Source of the DNA: Porphyridium purpureum
Lineage: Eukaryota; Rhodophyta; Bangiophyceae; Porphyridiales; Porphyridiaceae
Direction of reading: 5' to 3'
NCBI GenBank assembly: GCA_008690995.1
Contig: VRMN01000003.1
Location: forward strand, 1,798,001 to 1,862,000
DNA length: 64,000 nucleotides
The position numbers and the translations under genes are program-made. The stretch's first letter is position 1; each line of letters starts with the position of its first letter. Of the stretch, positions 46,493 to 55,439 are shown piece after piece. Under the pieces are notes generated by a model. The model saw only the letters and a program-made list of their open reading frames with translations. It was not told the DNA's origin and ran no database searches.

Positions 46493-49400
46493 ATGGCGTT
46501 TGCAGCAGTAAACGCGGTACATCCACCGACTGGTGTGACACACGCGCTGAGTGCGCGGATTTTGCGGCCCGATGGCGGGGATGAGTATGGTGGCGACGCG
46601 GACGCACATAAACAGCTGGTGCTTGTCAAGGGCACCCTTCTGGAATTATACGTGGTCCGTGAGCAAGGTGACGCGCGGCGCCTGCAGTTGATTCACGCTC
46701 AGCACCTACTGGGGGTAGTAGAAAGCGCAGTGGCAGTGCCCCTGCCATACGTGCAGTACGACTGCGTGGTGCTCGGCTTTCGTGGCGCGCGCATCTCGGT
46801 GCTCAGCTGGGATCCGACAAGATTCGAGTGGCGAACGGAGCAGATCTTCTCGTTGGCCAAGTATTTAACCACTGCGGCTAAGGAAGGCGATCCAGATCCG
46901 CAAGGCGTGCTGGCAGGGCGCGATTTAACAACGGACGCGCCCCTTCTCAAAGCTGAACGCAGCGGTCGGTCGCTCGCCGTGCTGTGCCCAAACACAAATG
47001 TACTCTTTGTGTTGCCGATTGGCTCGCTCGAGTTCTACATGCGCACCGTGATCAAGAACCAGCAACCGGAGTACGCAGGAAACGTGCTCATCACAGAGGA
47101 GAAAATATTGTGCGTTCCTCTCATCGACTACGGCGTCTGGAACGTGCGCGACTTCTGCTATTGCGAGGATGCAATGGACCCAACTCTGGCCATGGTTTTT
47201 GCGCCTCATCCTACCTGGGCCGGCCGCGTCGCAGCAAACCCTGCACCCTGCAAATCCAAGGCTCTGCGCGTAGATTTGCACACGAAGTATGTGGACTTGG
47301 TCTGGACACTCGAGGCGTTGCCATTTGATGTGCAGCTGATCACAGGCATTCCACGTGAACTCGGTGGAGGCGGCTGCTTGATTCAGGCACCCAGCGTGCT
47401 TTTTCTTGTGCGTTACGGCATCGCAAAAAGCGTGCTTGCGGTGAATGAGGTTGGCCTCGACTACTTTGACTATGTGCGAAGCGAGGTCAAGGAACATAGG
47501 GGTATGCTTGCAAATGCACACAAGGCAGCACCATTAGCACTGGATCTGTCTTCATGTCTGGTCGTGCTCCAGGTCGATAAGCTGAGCGCTTGGTTTGGAT
47601 CTGCATTGATTCTTTTGCCCAGTGGGCGGTGCTTGCAGATGAAAATTCCGTTGGAATCTGAAACAAGTCCTGTGCTGGAGCTGGGAGAAGTGCGAACTGA
47701 GACGATAAGTGAGTGTAGTGCTCTTACAATGTTGGATCATGAGCTTGTGTTTGTCGGCAGCCGCTGGAGTGATTCTCTTGTGTTCAAAATGAAACGGCGA
47801 GAGCAACCAAACGAACCGCGTACGTACGCAGAAGGCCACGAACCTGCAGCAAATGGAATATTAAGCGACCTGGAGGGGGACAGAGCAGAGTTTCCGTCAA
47901 AATCTGCACATGCCTTGAAGGTTGAACCGAATGCCATGGAGCCTGGTACGGGCGCCGAGAGAGAGGGCAAGGGTCACGAAGACGAGGATGCTTCTTGGAT
48001 ATTTCAGACAGAGCCTTCAATGAAGCGCTTGAAAACAAATGCGGCGGCGGCTCCAGGACAAATTGCACGATTCGAAAGCACTCGGGAAGGTAGCGCATAT
48101 GAACTTGTGGAGTGCGACCGCTTGCAAAGCCTAGGCCCGAATGCGGACGTGAGCGCTGTGCAGAGCACGGACAATCACTTGACAGAAGATCGCATGGGCA
48201 AGCGGCTTGAGCTGGTTGTGCCCGGCGGTACGGGTGCGTCCGGCGGTCTGGGCGTCCTGAGTAAGACGGTGCGTCCACTTCCGCTCACGGCTTTCACCCT
48301 TGCCAATGGCCGCTGTGTATGGACGGTAGTGAACATTGTGCGAAACCGCGCTTGCGCTCACGTGCGCTCCCAGCGGAATGCAGCCATTCGCAAGCAGAAC
48401 GCGCGGCGTGAGCAGCAGAATAAGCAGGTTCAGACGTTGCGCGCGCAATTTATAGAGACCGCGCTACTTGCACAGGGCCAGCAGAAGGAGGAACCGCTCA
48501 GGGCCAAAGCTGAGGTGAAAGCCGAAGGTGAGGGGCAAGAGGAAAAGCAAGTTGGCGCTAGTAGCCGAGCCAGCGTCAAAGTAGAAGAAGCAGTCCTCGA
48601 GGAGCCGTCGCGTAAAGAGCGTGTCAAGATTCAGGCTGACGCAATGCTCGAGCCGCGCCATGATGCGGGAGAAGCGGATGGCAGCCGTGATGTAAAGCCG
48701 GAGCAGGATACCGACGACGTCGTGCTTGCCGCAATCAAGCAGATGGCCGAGGCACAGTATCCAATTCAGCCGCCGCTGGCACTGGACGAGGGACCAGAAT
48801 ACGAAGATGGAAAGCACATGAGTTCGCTTATGTTTGTGAACACTTATAACCCGAACGGCACAGCGCTCCTGCGTGTCGAAGAGGAGATTAGCAAGCTTGA
48901 CGAGCCGGGTGCACAGGGCGGCCTTGTGACAAATTTGCTGACGGTTGCGGCCGGAAATGTGCTTGGGAAAGCAGCTATTGTGCAGGTTGTCAAGAGTGGT
49001 GTAAAGTTGTTGCACGGCACGCGCCAGGCATTCAGCTACATGAATCCGCATGCGTCCTCGATTGTGCATGCTCAGGTCCTTGATCCGTATGTGCTTCTCC
49101 AGCTTGCGTCTGGCACATTCATTGTTCTAGAGGCTCGCTTTGAAGGTGGCACCAGCATTCCGGTCTCCGCCAGTAGCGGGGCGGTTGCGGCTTCTTCTGT
49201 CAAGGAAGAGGCTTCCGCGAAGTTTGATTCTGTGGAGCTCGAAGAGTCAGAAATGGAGATGGACATGGACCCGGACGACCTTGTGAGTTTCGACTGGGAT
49301 GCGTTAATCGCCAAGACTGAAATGGAAATCGAGGCTGGCGGTCAAGTGAGTAGTATGACGCTTGTGGAAGTTTATTACAGCGGGGATACGAGCGGCGGCA

Positions 49401-52171
49401 AAGTGAACGAGCTTGTGCAGTCGGTTGGTTTGTACAGAGGGCCTGCCGCGCAGGCAGTATTTCACGGCAGCGCCGATGCAGGTACCCCAGGCGCAGATTG
49501 GGATGGTTACGGAAATGGCGATGACGGCGAGCTTTACGATGTTATGGGGAGCCGGCATGGGAACGGATCGGACTTGCCTTCGAGCAACATGATGACCGAG
49601 GAGGACTTTGCGTATCAACAGGAAGAAAAAAGCCTGTACGGGTACGTGCCAAATGCGCGCAGTGAAGCGCGCGCATTCTCGGCGTCGGATCCGCTCGTGG
49701 TGCAAGGCGGTGATGACAAGTCAAGCGACGGCGAGCACGGGATTTTGCTTGTTGTGCTGAGCCGCTCGGGCGTACTTGAAGTCCGCTCTGCACCAGACTT
49801 TGACATCACCATTTTCAGAAATGCACGCTTCTTCTTGTTGCCACAAATCCTCGACGATGACGGTGGTGAGCGGCAGATGAATGCTTTTTCGGTGGTGCCT
49901 GACAGCGAGGACGACAACCGAGCGCCAGGTAGCGCAGCTCATCAGAGTAGTGCGCCGTTGTCTGCGGTGCCGGAGAAATCAAAGGCTCCCTCTGCTGCAG
50001 TCGTGCCCAGCGCAATGCAGATTACCTCCGTGGCTCTGGCATCGGTGCGGGGGGTATCATCCTTTCGTTCTATTTCGACACTTGTGCTCATCGCTCTCGA
50101 CCAGCAGAACTTCCCAACTATATACCGTGGTCATATAGTACCGGTGCGCGACCGCAGGCGAACGCGCCTAAATTTGGAGGTGGACGATCTTGCATTCCGC
50201 TGGCGCGTGCGATTCGTGCGCGTGCTGGGTTCAGAGATTTTGCTGCACCAGGTTCCATCACCGGAGCAAGTCGCGGCTGGCGCTGCAGCCTCCGCTGCTG
50301 CTTCGACCAGCAAGAAAGCACGCGAAATGATCGAACCATCGGTGGTTGCATTCGACGACATTGCAGGTCGCGGCGGCATATTTGTCAAGGCGCTACACCC
50401 TTTCCTGCTCTTTGCCGAACGAGGCTACTTTCGATATCACCCCGTAAGCGTGCCTGGGCAAAGTACTTCGACGCAGGTTGGTGGGTTTGCGCCGGTACAC
50501 GCCGTCAATTGCCGACACGGCTTTGTTATGCTGACGAATGTACGCAAGAACGCTGGTGGTCAGGGTGATGCGGCAGGAGCAGGTTCGGAAATGGGGCACG
50601 ACATCGCGGCCGCGACGACGCTGTCTATTTGTGTGCTACCGCCTCCGGACATGGTATCATACGAAGGTGCATGGTCGATGCGCAAAGTACCGTGCCATGG
50701 CACGCCATTGCGCGTAACGTATCACCCGCAGACAGAAGCGGTATGTGCGCTGGTGTTGTGCAAGAACGCGATCGACCGAGTGCAGCGCGCAAACGAAATC
50801 CGCACCATGTCGTCGTTTTTCCGCAAGGCGGCCGAGGATGACGATGAGGATGCAGCGACAAGGGCGAAGTCACAGGGGCGTGCGAAAGAAGCAGAGCAAG
50901 AGGGAGGCGCAGAGAGTAATGCTTCGAGCGGACTTTTCATGCCCGATCTCGAGTCGGACGTGTATGAAGTGCACTCGTACCGCCCAGACCGATGGGAGCT
51001 GATTGACAAGCACAAGCTGCAGCCCTACGAGGTGGCGCTTTCTGCCAAATGCATGACGGTGGATGTCTACAAGTCAGCAATAAGCGAGGGAGCGTCTGCG
51101 CCGTCGTCCAACCAGGGTCGCGGGCAGGGTAGGAACAGTGGCGAACCGGAGATTTCGCCATTTGCGGCCGCCGTCAAGTTGCGCCCAAAGAATATGCTCG
51201 TGGTCAGCACAGGCTACGATAAGGGAGAAGAGGTGTCGATCCGCGGGCGATTGCTGATGTTTGAAATTTCGCGTTTGGATAACTTTGTTGAGAACGAAGT
51301 GGTATCCACGTTTCAGATGCGGCTGATTTCGGAGAAGGAGTTGAAGGGGCCTGTGACCGACGTCGCGTCTATGGAAGGGTACGTATTGGTGTCGATCGGG
51401 ACCAAGGTGGAAGTGTACAAGCTCGTCGAAGACGAAATTGTGTGTTGCTCCTTCTTGTTCGTCGACCTGTTCTGTAATGGGCTCAGCTCGATCAAGAACT
51501 ATTGCCTTTCGTCTGATATGTACCGTAACGTGACTCTGTCCATGTGGCGCAATCGGAACAAGAGCCTCAACTTTCTCGCGAAGGGCTACGAGCCGCTGGA
51601 TATTGCGAGCGCCGAGTTTCTGGTCCACGATGCCGCGCTCGGTGTGGTTGTTGCTGATGCGAATGGCAACGTACAGCTGATGCATTACGACCCCGAGGAC
51701 CCAGATGCTCGTGGTGGAAGTCGGCTGGTGCCCAATGGCGCTCTGTTCATGGGTACAGTCGTGAACCGAATGTTGCGTGTGCGTGACCATATGCCAAAAG
51801 TGATTGACCAGACGCACGCGGCGGGAAAGCAGGACCTCGTCTACGTGTCGTCCGATGGCGAAATTGGATCGTTTGCTCCGCTCAACGAGGTCGAGTTCCG
51901 TGCTCTCAGCACGCTCTCTAGCCGGCTCGCGCAGAGTACGAGCATTCCGCGCTGCGCTGGGCTCAATCCGCGCGCGTTCCGCGCGTTCCAGCCGCCGCCG
52001 CACACGAACGTGCAGGTGCACCAGCACAATCTCATAGACGTCGATTTCATCGCAGACCTTGCAATGCTGGATCGCACCAAGCGCAGCGAGCTCCTGCGGC
52101 TTTGTGGTGTGAAAGAAGACGCGCTGCGTGCTGCGCTGTATTCACTTGCTCGCGTGTGGGCACGGTTCTGA
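46493..52171 (+). CDS. CPSF1: Cleavage and polyadenylation specificity factor 160 kDa subunit
   Basis: An 1892-residue CPSF160/Cft1 homologue, the beta-propeller scaffold that with WDR33 recognises the polyadenylation signal. The three-propeller MMS1/DDB1-type architecture is recognisable from VDLVWTLEALPFDVQLITGI near the start. The C-terminal CPSF_A region has GRLLMFEISRLDN, EKELKGPVTDVASMEGYVLV, SIGTKVEVYKLV and FLVHDAALGVVVADANGNVQ. At ~450 residues longer than the human protein (1443), it carries lineage-specific acidic and Lys/Glu-rich inserts, mainly at nt 47800-48800 (e.g. EEPLRAKAEVKAEGEGQEEK) and 49200-50000. The ATG at 46493 is the first in frame; the frame is open upstream without one. 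Confidence 0.9.
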   Translation: MAFAAVNAVHPPTGVTHALSARILRPDGGDEYGGDADAHKQLVLVKGTLLELYVVREQGDARRLQLIHAQHLLGVVESAVAVPLPYVQYDCVVLGFRGARISVLSWDPTRFEWRTEQIFSLAKYLTTAAKEGDPDPQGVLAGRDLTTDAPLLKAERSGRSLAVLCPNTNVLFVLPIGSLEFYMRTVIKNQQPEYAGNVLITEEKILCVPLIDYGVWNVRDFCYCEDAMDPTLAMVFAPHPTWAGRVAANPAPCKSKALRVDLHTKYVDLVWTLEALPFDVQLITGIPRELGGGGCLIQAPSVLFLVRYGIAKSVLAVNEVGLDYFDYVRSEVKEHRGMLANAHKAAPLALDLSSCLVVLQVDKLSAWFGSALILLPSGRCLQMKIPLESETSPVLELGEVRTETISECSALTMLDHELVFVGSRWSDSLVFKMKRREQPNEPRTYAEGHEPAANGILSDLEGDRAEFPSKSAHALKVEPNAMEPGTGAEREGKGHEDEDASWIFQTEPSMKRLKTNAAAAPGQIARFESTREGSAYELVECDRLQSLGPNADVSAVQSTDNHLTEDRMGKRLELVVPGGTGASGGLGVLSKTVRPLPLTAFTLANGRCVWTVVNIVRNRACAHVRSQRNAAIRKQNARREQQNKQVQTLRAQFIETALLAQGQQKEEPLRAKAEVKAEGEGQEEKQVGASSRASVKVEEAVLEEPSRKERVKIQADAMLEPRHDAGEADGSRDVKPEQDTDDVVLAAIKQMAEAQYPIQPPLALDEGPEYEDGKHMSSLMFVNTYNPNGTALLRVEEEISKLDEPGAQGGLVTNLLTVAAGNVLGKAAIVQVVKSGVKLLHGTRQAFSYMNPHASSIVHAQVLDPYVLLQLASGTFIVLEARFEGGTSIPVSASSGAVAASSVKEEASAKFDSVELEESEMEMDMDPDDLVSFDWDALIAKTEMEIEAGGQVSSMTLVEVYYSGDTSGGKVNELVQSVGLYRGPAAQAVFHGSADAGTPGADWDGYGNGDDGELYDVMGSRHGNGSDLPSSNMMTEEDFAYQQEEKSLYGYVPNARSEARAFSASDPLVVQGGDDKSSDGEHGILLVVLSRSGVLEVRSAPDFDITIFRNARFFLLPQILDDDGGERQMNAFSVVPDSEDDNRAPGSAAHQSSAPLSAVPEKSKAPSAAVVPSAMQITSVALASVRGVSSFRSISTLVLIALDQQNFPTIYRGHIVPVRDRRRTRLNLEVDDLAFRWRVRFVRVLGSEILLHQVPSPEQVAAGAAASAAASTSKKAREMIEPSVVAFDDIAGRGGIFVKALHPFLLFAERGYFRYHPVSVPGQSTSTQVGGFAPVHAVNCRHGFVMLTNVRKNAGGQGDAAGAGSEMGHDIAAATTLSICVLPPPDMVSYEGAWSMRKVPCHGTPLRVTYHPQTEAVCALVLCKNAIDRVQRANEIRTMSSFFRKAAEDDDEDAATRAKSQGRAKEAEQEGGAESNASSGLFMPDLESDVYEVHSYRPDRWELIDKHKLQPYEVALSAKCMTVDVYKSAISEGASAPSSNQGRGQGRNSGEPEISPFAAAVKLRPKNMLVVSTGYDKGEEVSIRGRLLMFEISRLDNFVENEVVSTFQMRLISEKELKGPVTDVASMEGYVLVSIGTKVEVYKLVEDEIVCCSFLFVDLFCNGLSSIKNYCLSSDMYRNVTLSMWRNRNKSLNFLAKGYEPLDIASAEFLVHDAALGVVVADANGNVQLMHYDPEDPDARGGSRLVPNGALFMGTVVNRMLRVRDHMPKVIDQTHAAGKQDLVYVSSDGEIGSFAPLNEVEFRALSTLSSRLAQSTSIPRCAGLNPRAFRAFQPPPHTNVQVHQHNLIDVDFIADLAMLDRTKRSELLRLCGVKEDALRAALYSLARVWARF

Positions 52172-53531
52172 ACGAGCGCATTCGAGGAATGCGAAGAGTT
52201 GATGGGGTGAGTTTGTGGCGATCAAGACATGGCAAGTAGGTTCATGCCTGGATGCATGCGCGTGGCGTTGGGATAATAAATTCGGGCAGACATCAATGAT
52301 GCACTGACTATCGAGGGGACGGCAGCTGAGCCCTTTCCGTAGACACCAAGCCATGCGAGCGTTCCAGGAAACCTTGAGCAGATATCCTAGAATCGAGCGT
52401 CAGGCGGTTTGCTGTCCGCTGGTAGTATGGAACTACCCGCCGCGGTCGCCGGAACATTTCCCGGCCGGTGTGGCGGAGGTTCGCGACGCGCCGAGAGTCG
52501 CTGTCTTCATGTTCCTTTCCTCAGTTCCTCCCGGCCAGTGCGCCAGTATACCATGTGTTTTCATGAAACCGGCCGAGAGGCCTCGTTCACGTGCAGCGCT
52601 CATGCAACACCGGCACACGACTGTGCTCACGCCAGACGTGAAACACAGCAGCCACCAAACCACGCCGTTCGTACCCGCGGCCGGCAGTCCCGGCGGGTCG
52701 GTGGGTCGGCGGGTGGGTGCGTGCGTGCGTGCGTCGAACTGTCCCTTCTCACGCCATATCCCGAGATTTCGACACGCGCGCTTGTTCGGCGGCGCGCAGC
52801 ACCGAACTGTCAGCGCCCACTGTACCCAACCCCGACCTTACTGTCACCGCGCTGTACTTTTTCCCTTCAAAATCCAATGCTTTTCAGTTGCTTCCCCTTT
52901 TCATTTACATACCGTTCACACCAAACATACACGCCGCGGCGCTCCGCCTTGATTTTCTCGTTCTAAATCGCTCGCTTTCTGCGTGCATCCGCTGCTCCGT
53001 CTTGCTCCTTTCACCACACGCAACAGTGGCTAACCGGCGTGCTATCAAAACCGCGCTGTTTTGGTATCAACGTGCGCCGTCTTTGCGTGACCACATGAAA
53101 TAAACGGCTCTCGGCCGGTTGGCGTTTGACACTCGATTGCCACACTCAACAAGCATATGCAAACAGAGTCGCCGAACAACTTATTCATTCATAGTAGAAG
53201 AATATAAGAAGAACTTTCCATTTTATTCTATGTCTCCCCCCTTGTTTGACGTTTTTAGGAGCAGGGGGGTTTTGGTGTGTATAAACAGCTAGTGGGAGAT
53301 GGTCATTCTAATAGGTATTGGGAGGAACCGGGGAAAAAAAAGGGAACCAAGGGAGGAACAGGGAGTGCATAAGAGAAGGTGGCGGTGTGGGGAGGTGAGC
53401 GGGTGGGGGAGGAGAAGGAAGGTGGGTGTGTGTGTGCGGTGGTGGTGGTGAGTGTGGGTTAGGATAGAGTCGTGGAGGACAGGGGGAGAGAGGGGGAAAG
53501 GAGAAGGGAGGGAGGAAGAGAAAGGGCACTC
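52172..53531. other. Intergenic region with C/T-rich block and purine-rich leader
   Basis: A CPSF160 polyadenylation-type hexamer context ATAATAAATT lies at 52273-52282. 52400-53100 is C/T-rich on the + strand and carries CACTGTACC at 52818-52826, the pattern otherwise seen upstream of minus-strand genes, yet no minus-strand gene was recognised. 53220-53531 is G/A-rich and forms the leader of asnA. Confidence 0.45.
52818..52826 (-). promoter_or_regulatory. Orphan GGTACAGTG word, minus orientation
   Basis: CACTGTACC on the + strand. All similar words in this orientation point to a minus-strand gene, but none is visible to the left before the end of CPSF160. Confidence 0.3.
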
Positions 53532-54605
53532 ATGGGTTCAGTGGTGGATTTGGGATTGCCCCCAGTGGAGGGGTATACGCCAGTGATTAAGAACCTGCTC
53601 GAGCTGGAAAAGGCGCTGCTCCTGATCAAGACCACGTTTGAGACAAACCTCAAGGAGAATGTCGGCCTGACGCGCGTGTCGTGCCCAGTGTTCCTGGATA
53701 AGAACTCGGGCATGCAGGATAACCTGAACGGCATCGAAAAGCCGGCCACCTTCAACCCGCGCGACTACCCAGACCTCAAGCTCGAGGTGCCGCACTCGCT
53801 CGCAAAGTGGAAGCGCTGGGCGCTGCAGTACTACAGCTGCCAGCCGGGACAGGGGATTGTCACCGATTTCCGTGGCATCCGTGCCGACGACGACATCGAC
53901 TACACGCACTCGCTGTACGTGGATCAGTGGGACTGGGAGAAGTGCATCACCGAGAACGAGCGCTCCGTCGAGTACCTGCAGGAGATCGTAAAGGGCATCT
54001 ACACCGCTATTTACGTCACCGAGCAGGCCATGTGCAAGGAATTTGGCCTGTCGCCCATCCTGCCGGCCGAAATTCACTTTGCCTCTTCTGACGAAATGAT
54101 CCAGAACCACCCAGAGTCCACACCAAAAGAGCGCGAGGCAATCCTGGCGGAGAAGTACGGCGCTGTGTTCCTGATGGGCATTGGAGGAAATAAAGCCGAT
54201 GGCTCTCTGCGCCACGACGGCCGCGCTCCGGACTATGATGACTGGATCACGCCGCGACCTGACGGTGGAACGGGGTTGAACGGCGACATTCTTGTGTGGC
54301 ACCCTGTGCTGAAGATTCCGTTCGAGCTTTCGTCCATGGGCATTCGCGTGAACAAGGAAGTACTGTTGAAGCAGCTGGAACTGTGCAACGCCATGGACCG
54401 CACGTCGTCACCCTGGCACAAGATGCTTTTGGAGGGAGAAATTCCCCAGTCCATCGGCGGTGGCATTGGCCAGAGCCGCCTGTGCCAGTTCATGCTGCGC
54501 TGCTGCCACATTGGCGAGGTTCAGTACGGCTGGTACAACCCGAAGACTGTGGAAATCTTGAAGTCCAACGGAACAAGACTGCTTGGTCTGGGTGAGGGCT
54601 TTTAA
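53532..54605 (+). CDS. asnA: Aspartate-ammonia ligase (AsnA-type asparagine synthetase)
   Basis: A 357-residue homologue of E. coli AsnA (330 residues), which makes asparagine from aspartate, ammonia and ATP. It has the class-II aminoacyl-tRNA-synthetase-like fold. Matching blocks are MQDNLNGIEKP, HSLAKWKRWAL, HSLYVDQWDWEKCI, AVFLMGIGGNKADGSLRHDG, APDYDDW, GLNGDILVWHPVL, ELSSMGIRVNKE and PQSIGGGIGQSRL. Most eukaryotes use the glutamine-dependent AsnB type instead, so this gene implies a bacterial-type route. No clear transit peptide is present; the N-terminal extension is short and not basic. The ATG at 53532 is the first in frame, after a leader almost free of C. Confidence 0.95.
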   Translation: MGSVVDLGLPPVEGYTPVIKNLLELEKALLLIKTTFETNLKENVGLTRVSCPVFLDKNSGMQDNLNGIEKPATFNPRDYPDLKLEVPHSLAKWKRWALQYYSCQPGQGIVTDFRGIRADDDIDYTHSLYVDQWDWEKCITENERSVEYLQEIVKGIYTAIYVTEQAMCKEFGLSPILPAEIHFASSDEMIQNHPESTPKEREAILAEKYGAVFLMGIGGNKADGSLRHDGRAPDYDDWITPRPDGGTGLNGDILVWHPVLKIPFELSSMGIRVNKEVLLKQLELCNAMDRTSSPWHKMLLEGEIPQSIGGGIGQSRLCQFMLRCCHIGEVQYGWYNPKTVEILKSNGTRLLGLGEGF

Positions 54606-55439
54606 TTGGTTTAGTTGTGCGGCTAGATTGCATAATTGAAAGATACCCGATGGCAATTTTCCTTCATTGCCAGAAGGACAGTAGCTTTCCATATGAATGT
54701 GATCCTTTGAATACTTTGTTTGCTTTTTCAATTGGTACCGACAATCTCCGACCCTGTTTCACACACATCTGACGCGTGGCGTCGGGTGCCAGATCCTCAA
54801 CTCACGTTCTTCGAAACATCATCTGTGCTGTACGGAGCCTTTCTGTGCGGCGCTCTAAGCACGGACGATCTGGTTCCGCAGACGCGCGTGGCTGCGACGA
54901 CAGTGTGGGTGCCAAAGTGCCTATCGAACTGTGGGTGCGACTGTGCCCAAGGCTGTGACAGCATCAGAAGCCGAGCGACGGAGGCCGGAGAATGCTACTG
55001 AAACGCATGCTAAGAGAAAAGAAAAAAAAATTAAACAACTCGGATTGTCGGGCGTCTGGTAAGCGCAAGCGCACAGTCCACCGCCGCTAGTGTGGTCACC
55101 GCCCTCCTCGTGACAGCGTGCGGCCAGCAGCGTGCACAAGTCCAGCGCAAGTACAGTCAGCTACTTACAGCGAGCGACTTCTGAAGTACAGTGTCCTTTG
55201 CGTGTAAGGTACAGTATGAGCGGATGTGTGGGTTGAACGCGCCGCACGGCCGGCTCGTAGCGAAAGCGTGCGGGCACGAAAGAAACACAGCGAGACAGGA
55301 GCCAGCACGACTCGGTCGAGGTTTTGGGGCAGACGGGGAATCGACAGACGTCGCGGTACGGCCCGGCGGTCGCTGCTTGGGGGGGTGTAAGGCAGAATCG
55401 CTTGTATGAGGGTTGGCGCGTGCGCAGCTCCGAGACAAG
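54606..55439. other. Importin upstream region
   Basis: 834 bases between asnA and the importin gene. Three GTACAGT words lie at 55151-55215, then a G-rich leader. No gene or RNA was recognised. Confidence 0.45.
55151..55215 (+). promoter_or_regulatory. Three GTACAGT words upstream of the importin gene
   Basis: GTACAGT at 55151-55157, GTACAGTG at 55186-55193 and GGTACAGT at 55208-55215, all in gene sense, lie 225-290 bases before the ATG at the switch to a G-rich leader. This is the densest cluster of the word in the window. Confidence 0.45.

Noticed and set aside
51074-52027. 317-codon minus-strand open frame within CPSF160
   Set aside because: Antisense shadow of the conserved CPSF_A region; no protein family recognised.
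52353-52966. Two overlapping plus-strand open frames of about 190-200 codons
   Set aside because: Low-complexity Arg/His/Pro/Ser sequence in two frames at once, in C/T-rich DNA; no signature. Treated as leader-like non-coding sequence.
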